A stretch of DNA of 64,000 nt from the NCBI RefSeq assembly GCF_900114065.1, contig NZ_FORS01000010.1, positions 62,001 to 126,000 on the forward strand, in the 5' to 3' direction. This document shows, in pieces, positions 40,481 to 47,597 of this stretch. Under the pieces are notes generated by a model. It made no database searches. It saw nothing but the letters and a program-made list of their open reading frames with translations, and was not told where the DNA came from. The DNA comes from Stutzerimonas kunmingensis (lineage in GTDB: Bacteria; Pseudomonadota; Gammaproteobacteria; Pseudomonadales; Pseudomonadaceae). The translations under genes and the position numbers were made by a program. Each line of letters starts with the position of its first letter. The stretch's first letter is position 1.

Positions 40481-40894
40481 TCAGTTCTTCTGATCGCGGT
40501 CCGCTTTCCATTTGAGGAACTCGGCACGTTCGGCGCGCTTTTCTTCCATCTTCTTCATGCCTTCGTCGAAGGCCTTGTGCTGCTCGGGCTTGAGCAGCGC
40601 GCGCATGCTCTGGTGGGTCTTCTCGCGGCTGGCGTCGAGATCGTTCTGCATGGCCTTGCGCTCGGCTTCGGGCAGCTTGTCGAGGTAGCGCTGGGTGATC
40701 TGCTGGCGCTGCCGCATCTGCTCGCCCATCAGCTTGCGCATTTCGCGTTGCTGTTCCTTTGTCAGGTCCAGGTCCTGAAACATGTGCGGGGCGTTCTTGC
40801 CGCCGTGATGACCGTCGTGCATGCCGCCAGGCATGGCGAAGGCGAGGGTCGGAACGGCAGCGGAGAACAGCAGGGCTACGAGTGATTTGCGCAT
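40481..40894 (-). CDS. CpxP/Spy-family periplasmic chaperone-like protein
   Basis: 137 residues from the ATG at 40894. Signal peptide about 1-20 (ends LAFA), then MPGGMHDGHHGGKN, a His-rich segment that may bind metal, and two LTxxQ-type repeats (DLTKEQQREM; LLKPEQHKAF). CpxP/Spy proteins bind unfolded periplasmic proteins and can inhibit CpxA. Position between cpxR and cpxA supports that role. About 140 bp separate it from cpxR, so it may have its own promoter. Confidence 0.9.
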   Translation of the reverse strand: MRKSLVALLFSAAVPTLAFAMPGGMHDGHHGGKNAPHMFQDLDLTKEQQREMRKLMGEQMRQRQQITQRYLDKLPEAERKAMQNDLDASREKTHQSMRALLKPEQHKAFDEGMKKMEEKRAERAEFLKWKADRDQKN

Positions 40895-41033
40895 GGTGAA
40901 AACTCTCCTGTGTAGGGAAACCGGCCATACCGACGCATCGCTCATTGGCGGCAGGTCTGTGACCGGATGAGTTCAGTCTACGCAGGGCAAGGTCAAGGGC
41001 GGTCAGCTCAGGGTAAAGCCTCGGTAAAGACGA

Positions 41034-41711
41034 TCAGACCGCGTACAGATAGCCGCGGCTGCGCAGGGCGACGATCCGTGGGCTGCCGTCGGCGTGCGGA
41101 CCAAGCTTGCGCCGCAGGTTGCTGACGTGCATGTCGAGGCTGCGGTCGTAGAGGGTGAGCTTGCGTCCCAGGGCGTGCTGGGCAAGGGTCTGCTTGTCGA
41201 TCGGCTCGCCCGGTTGCGCGAGCAGCGTTTCGAGGAGGCGGCCTTCGGAGAGCGTCAGGCTGACGTCATGACCGCCGACGCTGGCCACGCCGCGTGCCGG
41301 GCTGTAGCAGAGATCGCCGAACTCGACCTGGCTGGGCGTCGCGGTTGGCTGGCTGCGGCGCAACACGGCACGCAGGCGTGCGGTGAGCTCGCGCGGGTCG
41401 CAGGGCTTGGCCAGGTAATCGTCTGCGCCAAGTTCGAGGCCGAGAATCCGATCCAGCGGCTCGCCGCGACCCGACAGCATCAGCACCGGCAGATCGGGAT
41501 GTTCACTGCGCAGTTGCTTGAGCAGCTCCAGGCCACTGCCGTCGGGCAGCATCACGTCCAGGACCACCGCGGCTGGCTGGTGCTGCGCCAGCGCCTGGCG
41601 TGCACTGTTGCCATCGTGGCAGGCATGGGCGACGAAACCTTCCTGAGCGAGCCAGCTGATCAGCAGCTCGCAGAGTTCTTCGTCATCGTCGATAAGCAGC
41701 AATTCACTCAT
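41034..41711 (-). CDS. cpxR: response regulator CpxR-like (OmpR family)
   Basis: 225 residues. Receiver domain with Asp8-Asp9 acidic pair, phospho-acceptor Asp52 (LDVMLPDGSG) and Lys102 (YLAKPCDP); OmpR-type winged helix at the C-terminus (LTLSEGRLLETLLAQPGEPIDKQ and LDMHVSNLRRKLG, RSRGYLY). It is encoded with the sensor kinase and the CpxP-like protein, so the pair likely controls envelope stress genes. Fourteen bp separate it from the upstream membrane-protein gene. Confidence 0.93.
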   Translation of the reverse strand: MSELLLIDDDEELCELLISWLAQEGFVAHACHDGNSARQALAQHQPAAVVLDVMLPDGSGLELLKQLRSEHPDLPVLMLSGRGEPLDRILGLELGADDYLAKPCDPRELTARLRAVLRRSQPTATPSQVEFGDLCYSPARGVASVGGHDVSLTLSEGRLLETLLAQPGEPIDKQTLAQHALGRKLTLYDRSLDMHVSNLRRKLGPHADGSPRIVALRSRGYLYAV

Positions 41712-41725
41712 GTCGGCTCAGGTAC

Positions 41726-42103
41726 TCAGTTGAGCCACTGGCGTCGACGGCGACCGCGCGTGACCAGCAGGCCCAGGGTGAAACTGACGACCCCGACAGC
41801 ACCACCGACGGCGAACCACTGTTGCTGTTCGTTCAACATCGCGGGCAGCACTTTTGCCTGCTCGGTCTGCAACTGCAGGCGCAAGCGGCGATTTTCCTCG
41901 CGCAGACGCAGCAGCAAGGCCTCCGTGGTGTCGGTGCTCGGGCCGGCAGGCTCTGGCTCGGCTACGGCGTCAAGCTCGTCGTATTCGGCGGGGTCGCCGG
42001 GCTCGGTCACCGGAACAGCAGGTTCCGTTATTGCTTCCTCGGCATACAGCGCCGGGGTGAGCAGGGTCAGGGCAAACAGCAGGGCAAGCGATCGTTGACG
42101 CAT
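41726..42103 (-). CDS. small envelope protein with signal peptide, coiled coil and C-terminal membrane anchor
   Basis: 125 residues. Signal peptide about 1-21 (ends LYAEE), an acidic Pro-rich stretch, a short coiled coil (EALLLRLREENRRLRLQLQTEQAK) and a C-terminal helix (WFAVGGAVGVVSFTLGLLV) ending in basic RGRRRRQWLN. The layout resembles the C-terminal end of TIGR04211-type envelope proteins. Function unknown. RBS TAGGAG; it sits directly upstream of cpxR and is probably co-transcribed. Confidence 0.82.
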   Translation of the reverse strand: MRQRSLALLFALTLLTPALYAEEAITEPAVPVTEPGDPAEYDELDAVAEPEPAGPSTDTTEALLLRLREENRRLRLQLQTEQAKVLPAMLNEQQQWFAVGGAVGVVSFTLGLLVTRGRRRRQWLN

Positions 42104-42169
42104 CGGAACTCCTATTTCCTTACGAGGCCGTGGGCTGCCAGCGGCCGGGCTATTCCCTGCTGTGTCGGC

Positions 42170-42469
42170 TCAGGGCAGTACTTTCTTGAAGGGCTTGACC
42201 ACCACGTTCACGTATACGCCGGCGGACTTGTACGGATCGGCGTCGGCCCACTGCTGCGCGGCTTCCAGCGAATCGAACTCGGCGACTACCAGACTGCCGC
42301 TGAAGCCGGCTTCGCCCGGGTCGTTGCTGTCGATGGCTGGGTGCGGGCCGGCGAGAACCAGACGGCCTTCGTTCTTCAGCTGCTCCAGGCGTGCCAGGTG
42401 GGCCGGGCGAGTGGCGAGGCGGTCCTGCAGGGAATTCGGTGCGTCGGTGGCGATAACGGCGTAGAGCAT
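42170..42469 (-). CDS. yciI: YciI family protein
   Basis: 99 residues with the dimeric ferredoxin-like YciI fold: [31 protein letters not shown], the conserved His near residue 24, LAGPHPA and [22 protein letters not shown]. Some members act as dehydratases or dehydrochlorinases; most are uncharacterised. Divergent from the rnm gene across a 417-bp gap. Confidence 0.93.
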   Translation of the reverse strand: MLYAVIATDAPNSLQDRLATRPAHLARLEQLKNEGRLVLAGPHPAIDSNDPGEAGFSGSLVVAEFDSLEAAQQWADADPYKSAGVYVNVVVKPFKKVLP

Positions 42470-42886
42470 GGTCGATCCTCGTTCGCGTAGGGGCGTATAT
42501 AAAAAAGTACAGAAAGCCCGGCATGGTGACAGTGCCGGCGCCGCTTCTTTGTCGCGCGGGTCCAGGCGCTACACACAACGGACCGCGCCGTGCAGCGCGG
42601 CATCATAGCAAACGGCGCTTGCGACGGAAGCGCTGCGCTTTCCCCCGCTGCAGCGGTTGATGGCACGCAGGATCGTATCGGCGGTCGAAGCAAGAGCGGT
42701 TTGCGGCGCCTGCAGCGCTGGCTGGCCGTAATGACGGTGACGACACGAGCCAAAGCGCCGGTGCGGCGTTAGACTAGTCGGCCGTTTGCGCCGGAGCACC
42801 CCGTCTTTCGGGCCGGTGAAGCCTTATCGCTGCAGGCTTACGGATTCTTATCGAGGTGTCTGCATCTCACTGGAGCGCGTTACCAG
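42470..42886. other. intergenic region between yciI and rnm
   Basis: 417 bp without a supported gene. A TATATAAAAAA stretch near 42495 is the most AT-rich point and may belong to the yciI promoter. TAGACT at 42770-42775 could be a -10 for the rnm side but has no -35 at usual spacing. The short open frames crossing it have no RBS and are compositionally unlike proteins. No RNA gene or repeat was recognised. Confidence 0.5.
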
Positions 42887-43753
42887 ATGATTGTCGATCT
42901 GCATTGCCACAGCACCGCCTCGGACGGCGCGCTGGCGCCTGCCAAACTGGTGGAGCGAGCCCATGCGCGTGGTATCGAGATGCTGGCGCTCACCGACCAC
43001 GACACGGTCGACGGCCTTGCCGAGGCGCGGGCAACTGCGCAGGCGCTCGGTATGCAGCTGGTCAATGGCATCGAGCTTTCTTGCCTGTGGAACGGGGCTA
43101 CCATTCATGTATTGGGCTACGCCTTCGACGCTGATGCGCCTGCGCTGCAGCAGGCGATCGCACAACTGCACGAAGGACGTTGGCGCCGCGCCGAACTGAT
43201 CGGCCAGCGCCTCGAAGCGAAGGGGATGCCGGGTGCGCTGGAAGGCGCGCGGGCGCTTCAGCAGGAGCTCGGCGACAGTGGCAACGCACCGGCGCGGCCG
43301 CATTTCGCCGATTTTCTCGTGCGTGCCGGTCATGTCCGCGACCGTGCCGAAGCGTTTCGCAAATGGCTGGGTTCGGGCAAGCTCGGCGACGTCAAACAGC
43401 ATTGGCCGAGCCTGGAGCAGACGGTCCAGACCTTGCGTGATGCTGGTGCGTGGATCAGCCTGGCGCACCCGTGGCAGTACGATTTCACCCGCAGCAAGCG
43501 GCGCCGGCTGGTGATCGATTTCGCCCAGGCCGGCGGTCACGCGCTGGAGGTGGTCAACGGCATGCAGCCGCTGGAACAGGTCGGCGGTCTGTCGATCCTG
43601 GTACGTGAGTTGGGCCTGATGGCCACAGTGGGCAGTGATTTCCATGCGCCCGGCGACTGGTCGGAACTGGGGCTGTACCGCAGCCTGCCGGAGGACCTGT
43701 CGCCGCTTTGGAGACATTTCGATCATGAGCGCCGCATACCTGCTGCCAGCTGA
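42887..43753 (+). CDS. rnm: PHP-domain 5'-3' exoribonuclease Rnm (YciV/TrpH)
   Basis: 288 residues. The polymerase-and-histidinol-phosphatase metal site is visible: DLHCHS (Asp4, His6, His8), TDHDT (Asp37, His38, Asp39), GIELSC, LAHPW and a C-terminal GSDFHAP. E. coli Rnm trims the 5' ends of 5S and other rRNA and degrades oligonucleotides, including 3'-phospho-AMP. First of a plus-strand group rnm, yciO, trpS, scpA, scpB. Confidence 0.94.
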   Translation: MIVDLHCHSTASDGALAPAKLVERAHARGIEMLALTDHDTVDGLAEARATAQALGMQLVNGIELSCLWNGATIHVLGYAFDADAPALQQAIAQLHEGRWRRAELIGQRLEAKGMPGALEGARALQQELGDSGNAPARPHFADFLVRAGHVRDRAEAFRKWLGSGKLGDVKQHWPSLEQTVQTLRDAGAWISLAHPWQYDFTRSKRRRLVIDFAQAGGHALEVVNGMQPLEQVGGLSILVRELGLMATVGSDFHAPGDWSELGLYRSLPEDLSPLWRHFDHERRIPAAS

Positions 43754-43766
43754 ACAGGGAGTTTCC

Positions 43767-44390
43767 ATGAGCCAGTTCTTTCAGATCCATCCGGACAACC
43801 CGCAACCGCGCCTGATCAAACAGGCCGTGGAAATCATCCGCAAGGGCGGGGTAGTGGTCTATCCGACCGACTCCAGTTATGCCGTCGGCTGCTCGATGGG
43901 TAACAAGGCCGGCATCGAACGCATTCGCCGGCTGCGCCAGCTCGATGACAAGCACAACTTTACGCTGGCCTGTCGCGATCTGTCGCAGCTTGGCCTTTTC
44001 GCCAAGGTCGATACCGCGGCCTTTCGCCTGCTCAAGGCTCATCTGCCCGGTCCCTACACGATCATCCTGTCCGCTACCCGCGAGGTGCCGCGCATGTTGC
44101 TGCACCCCAAGCGCCGCACCATCGGCCTGCGTGTGCCGGCACAGCCGATCGCCCAAGCGCTGCTGGAAGAACTCGGTGAGCCGCTGATGAGCGTCAGCCT
44201 GATCCTTCCCGGTGAAGACCTGCCGATGAGCGACCCCTACGAGATGCGTGACGCGCTGGAGCATCAGGTAGACCTGATCATCGATGGCGGTTACGGTGGC
44301 CTCGAAGCATCGACGGTGGTCAGCCTGGTCGACGATCGGCCTGAAGTGATACGGGTCGGCTGCGGCGATCCCGAACCCTTCATGGCTTGA
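43767..44390 (+). CDS. yciO: YciO-type threonylcarbamoyl-AMP synthase family protein
   Basis: 207 residues from the ATG at 43767, 13 bp after the rnm stop (RBS AGGGAG). The YrdC/Sua5 fold is shown by KGGVVVYPTDSSYAVGC, KHNFTLACRDLSQL, PGPYTIILSA and KRRTIGLRVPAQP. TsaC makes threonylcarbamoyl-AMP for t6A37 of tRNA; YciO is a related paralogue with weaker or uncertain activity. The pair with rnm is common in gamma-proteobacteria. Confidence 0.92.
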   Translation: MSQFFQIHPDNPQPRLIKQAVEIIRKGGVVVYPTDSSYAVGCSMGNKAGIERIRRLRQLDDKHNFTLACRDLSQLGLFAKVDTAAFRLLKAHLPGPYTIILSATREVPRMLLHPKRRTIGLRVPAQPIAQALLEELGEPLMSVSLILPGEDLPMSDPYEMRDALEHQVDLIIDGGYGGLEASTVVSLVDDRPEVIRVGCGDPEPFMA

Positions 44391-44421
44391 GCCTGGTTGG
44401 TGGCCGTGCCTGTACAACATC

Positions 44422-44543
44422 TGGCCTGTCGGTGAGAGGGTTGAGGCAAGTTCGGATGAACATGACTCCGAGACAAGGCGCAGCAACGCGGTATCTGGGC
44501 CATGGGCGCCGAAATTGACCAACTGAACTTACCAAACAGGCCA
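44422..44543 (+). repeat. dispersed MITE-like repeat, copy C (122 bp, hairpin apex deleted)
   Basis: Perfect 8-bp terminal inverted repeats TGGCCTGT (44422-44429) and ACAGGCCA (44536-44543). Aligned with copy B it lacks 36 bp in the centre, the part forming the hairpin apex. It begins 32 bp after the yciO stop and ends 7 bp before the trpS RBS. Confidence 0.85.
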
Positions 44544-44562
44544 ATTAATCAAGGACACCCTT

Positions 44563-45777
44563 TTGAGCTCCATGGATTCACAGCGGCGCGTGGTTTCCGG
44601 CATGCGTCCCAGCGGCCGGCTTCATCTCGGTCACTACAACGGCGTATTGAAGAACTGGGTCAGGCTGCAGCACGAGTACGAGTGTTTCTTCTGCATCGTC
44701 GACTGGCACGCGCTGACCACCGACTACGAAAGCTCCGGCGAAATCTCGCAGAACATCATGGATATGGCGGTGGACTGGCTGGCTGCCGGCGTCAGTCCCA
44801 GTTCAGCGACGCTGTTCATCCAGTCACAGGTGCCGGAGCACGCCGAGCTGCACCTGCTGCTGTCGATGATCTGCCCACTGGGCTGGCTGGAGCGGGTGCC
44901 ATCCTACAAGGAGCTGCAGCAGAATCTGCAGCACAAGGACCTGGATACCTATGGCTTCCTCGGATATCCCCTGCTACAGGCGGCGGACATCCTGATCTAT
45001 CGCGCCGGGCTGGTGCCGGTCGGCGCCGACCAGCTGCCGCATATCGAATTCGCCCGCGACGTGGCGCGACGTTTCAACCATCTCTATGGCCGCGAAGCGG
45101 ATTTCGAGGACAAGGCCGAAGCGGCGATCCGCAAGCTCGGCAAGAAGACCTCCAAGCTGTACGTCAGCCTGCGCAAGAGCTATCAGGAGCAGGGTGACGT
45201 CGAAGCGTTGAACACCGCCCGTGCGGTTATCAAGGAACAGCAGACCATCACCATCGGCGATCAGGAGCGGCTTTACGGCTACCTGGAAGGCTGCGGCAAG
45301 CTGCTGCTGCCGGAACCGCAGGCGCTGCTCGGCGAGCAACCGAAGATTTCCGGGCTCGATGGCGGCAAGATGGCCAAGTCCAACAGCAATGCGATCTACC
45401 TGCGCGATACGTCGAACGAGATCGAGGAGAAGATTCGCCGTATGCCCACCGACCCGGCCCGTGTGCATCGCAGCGACCCTGGTGAACCGACGCGCTGTCC
45501 GGTGTGGCAGATGCATCTGGTGCACTCCGAAGAGGCCGTCTGCCAGTGGGCAGAGCAGGGTTGCCGCAGCGCCGGCATCGGCTGCCTGGAGTGCAAGGGG
45601 CCGCTGATCGACTCGATCAAGGCTGATCTGACACCCCTGCAGGAACGCGCGCTGGACTACGAGCAGAATCCCGATCTGGTCCGCAGCATCCTCGCAGAAG
45701 GTGCGGAGCACGCCCGTGACGAGGCCCGTGAGACGCTGATCGAAGTTCGCCAGGCGATGGGCCTGAATTACCGCTGA
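44563..45777 (+). CDS. trpS: tryptophanyl-tRNA synthetase with iron-sulfur-type cysteine motif
   Basis: 404 residues from a TTG at 44563, supported by AAGGA at optimal spacing; the ATG at 44572 would be too far from it. Class I signatures: HLGH (21-24, in place of HIGH) and KMAKS (269-273, in place of KMSKS). It is about 70 residues longer than E. coli TrpRS. A late region carries Cys312, Cys334, Cys341 and Cys344, the spacing C-x21-C-x6-C-x2-C, nearly that reported for the 4Fe-4S cluster of Thermotoga TrpRS. It charges tRNA-Trp. A dispersed repeat sits directly upstream. Confidence 0.94.
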   Translation: MSSMDSQRRVVSGMRPSGRLHLGHYNGVLKNWVRLQHEYECFFCIVDWHALTTDYESSGEISQNIMDMAVDWLAAGVSPSSATLFIQSQVPEHAELHLLLSMICPLGWLERVPSYKELQQNLQHKDLDTYGFLGYPLLQAADILIYRAGLVPVGADQLPHIEFARDVARRFNHLYGREADFEDKAEAAIRKLGKKTSKLYVSLRKSYQEQGDVEALNTARAVIKEQQTITIGDQERLYGYLEGCGKLLLPEPQALLGEQPKISGLDGGKMAKSNSNAIYLRDTSNEIEEKIRRMPTDPARVHRSDPGEPTRCPVWQMHLVHSEEAVCQWAEQGCRSAGIGCLECKGPLIDSIKADLTPLQERALDYEQNPDLVRSILAEGAEHARDEARETLIEVRQAMGLNYR

Positions 45778-45811
45778 GCGGCGCATAAGCGGCCGGCTCC
45801 GAAGGATTTTC

Positions 45812-46633
45812 ATGCAGCACACCGAGTCCCCCAGTCCCGAAGCGATCCAGCCCGGCGAGCAGCTACGCCTGGCGCTGGTCTATGGCGAGGCGGTGACCGA
45901 GCTGCCGCTGGACCTCTACATTCCGCCGGATGCGCTGGAAGTCTTTCTCGAAGCCTTCGAAGGCCCGCTGGATCTTCTGCTCTACCTGATCCGCAAGCAG
46001 AACATCGACATCCTCGATATTCCGGTGGCCGAGATCACCCGGCAGTACATGGGTTACGTCGAGCTGATGAAATCGGTGCGCCTGGAGCTGGCCGCCGAGT
46101 ATCTGGTGATGGCGGCGATGCTCGCCGAGATCAAGTCACGCATGCTGCTGCCGCGCTCGACCGAGGTCGCCGAAGAAGAGGATGATCCGCGCGCCGAGCT
46201 GATCCGCCGGCTGCAGGAGTACGAACGTTTCAAGGCCGCCGCCGAAGACATCGACGAGCTGCCACGGGTCGGCCGCGACCTGCAGGTGCCGCGTCTCGAG
46301 GCACCCGAGGCGCGGGCGCGCAAGCTGCTGCCGGACGTGAGCCTGGAAGAGCTGCTGGTGTCGATGGCCGAGGTGCTGCGCCGCGCCGACATGTTCGAGA
46401 GCCATCAGGTCACCCGCGAAGCGCTGTCGACCCGCGAGCGCATGAGCGAAGTGCTCGAACGACTGAAGGGCGGTGGTTTCGTCCCCTTCGTGACGCTGTT
46501 CCGCATCGAGGAAGGGCGACTCGGCGTGGTGGTGACCTTCATGGCTGTGCTCGAGCTGATCAAGGAGTCGCTGGTCGAGCTGGTGCAGAACGAACCCTTT
46601 GCGCCGATTCATGTGCGCAGCCGTACCGAATAG
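45812..46633 (+). CDS. scpA: segregation and condensation protein A (kleisin)
   Basis: 273 residues. Kleisin features: N-terminal EAFEGPLDLLLYLIRKQNIDILDIPVAEITRQY and LAAEYLVMAAMLAEIKSRMLLP, then an acidic linker, and the C-terminal winged helix VVTFMAVLELIKESLVEL. ScpA bridges the SMC ATPase heads and recruits ScpB to compact chromosomes. About 35 residues before the kleisin core are extra. RBS AAGGAT. scpB follows immediately. Confidence 0.94.
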   Translation: MQHTESPSPEAIQPGEQLRLALVYGEAVTELPLDLYIPPDALEVFLEAFEGPLDLLLYLIRKQNIDILDIPVAEITRQYMGYVELMKSVRLELAAEYLVMAAMLAEIKSRMLLPRSTEVAEEEDDPRAELIRRLQEYERFKAAAEDIDELPRVGRDLQVPRLEAPEARARKLLPDVSLEELLVSMAEVLRRADMFESHQVTREALSTRERMSEVLERLKGGGFVPFVTLFRIEEGRLGVVVTFMAVLELIKESLVELVQNEPFAPIHVRSRTE

Positions 46634-46652
46634 GCATTTGCAGGAGTCAATC

Positions 46653-47423
46653 GTGGACCTGTCCGATCCCAAGGATCTCGCTTCGCTGCTCGAAGCCTTT
46701 CTGCTCGCATCCGGCAGACCGCTCTCCCTGGAGCGCCTCGGCGAACTCTTCGAGGAAGCCGAGCGGCCGTCTTCGGCACAGCTGAAGAAGGCCCTCGAAG
46801 TGCTGGAAAAGTCCTGCAAGGGCCGCGCCTTCGAACTCAAGGAAGTCGCCAGCGGTTACCGCCTGCAGGTGCGTCAGCGCTTTTCGCCGTGGGTCGGCCG
46901 GCTCTGGGAAGAGCGCCCCCAGCGTTACTCCCGCGCGCTGCTGGAAACCCTGGCGCTGATTGCCTACCGCCAGCCGATCACCCGTGGCGAGATCGAGGAT
47001 ATCCGCGGCGTCGCGGTGAACAGCCAGATCGTCAAGACGCTGCAGGAGCGCGAGTGGATTCGTGTGGTTGGCCATCGTGACGTACCAGGACGCCCGGCGA
47101 TGTTCGCCACCACCCGGCAGTTCCTCGACCATTTCAACCTGAAGAACCTCGATGAGCTGCCGCCGCTCGCCGTGCTGCGCGAAATGGAGCCAGAGTTGCG
47201 GCCGATACTCGACGATGAGGACGCTCCGGTGCCCGTCGCCTTGCAGGCGCGGGCCGATGAAGCTGCAGATGAGCCGCAGGCCCCGCTGCGTGAACAGACC
47301 AGCTTCCGCAGCCTGCTGGTCGAACTCGACGGCATGGAGCAGGGCCTGAAGACCGACTTCGACGATCTGTTGGAAGCGCAAGCCGCGGACATCGACCCCG
47401 ACGAGGAACAGTCGAGCCCCTGA
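46653..47423 (+). CDS. scpB: segregation and condensation protein B
   Basis: 256 residues from a GTG at 46653 (RBS AGGAG). Two winged-helix domains: first with LLEAFLLASGRPLSLERLGELF and LKEVASGYRLQVRQRFSPWV, second with RYSRALLETLALIAYRQPITRGEIEDIRGV and REWIRVVGHRDVPGRPAMFATT. A long acidic tail (from about 190) is typical of pseudomonads. It dimerises and binds ScpA in the SMC-ScpAB complex. Confidence 0.94.
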   Translation: MDLSDPKDLASLLEAFLLASGRPLSLERLGELFEEAERPSSAQLKKALEVLEKSCKGRAFELKEVASGYRLQVRQRFSPWVGRLWEERPQRYSRALLETLALIAYRQPITRGEIEDIRGVAVNSQIVKTLQEREWIRVVGHRDVPGRPAMFATTRQFLDHFNLKNLDELPPLAVLREMEPELRPILDDEDAPVPVALQARADEAADEPQAPLREQTSFRSLLVELDGMEQGLKTDFDDLLEAQAADIDPDEEQSSP

Positions 47424-47561
47424 GTGCGGCTATCGCGGGATGCCGAGAGCGTCTCGCTGCGAACGCTCGCCCGAGGCGCCCGCACTGTCTGGCTGCATGT
47501 CGCGCGCAACCATTGGCCTTGCGTCCTGTCCGAACGCCAACCGACTTCGGATGGTTTATGG

Positions 47562-47577
47562 TTGTCGAAGAACAAAA
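47562..47577 (+). promoter_or_regulatory. A-rich Crc/Hfq-type motif with a HexR-like half-site pair upstream of edd
   Basis: AAGAACAAAA (47568-47577) lies 20 bases before the edd ATG and fits the AAnAAnAA pattern of Crc/Hfq targets. It overlaps TTGT-N6-ACAA (47562-47575), which resembles the HexR operator TTGT-N7/8-ACAA but with a shorter spacer, so HexR binding is uncertain. Confidence 0.4.
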
Positions 47578-47597
47578 TTCCGCAGCAGGAGAGACGC

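Noticed and set aside
47562-47575. TTGT-N6-ACAA before edd as a HexR operator
   Set aside because: Known HexR sites have a spacer of 7-8 bases; the match is one base short and overlaps a better-supported A-rich motif, so I do not claim it as a HexR site.
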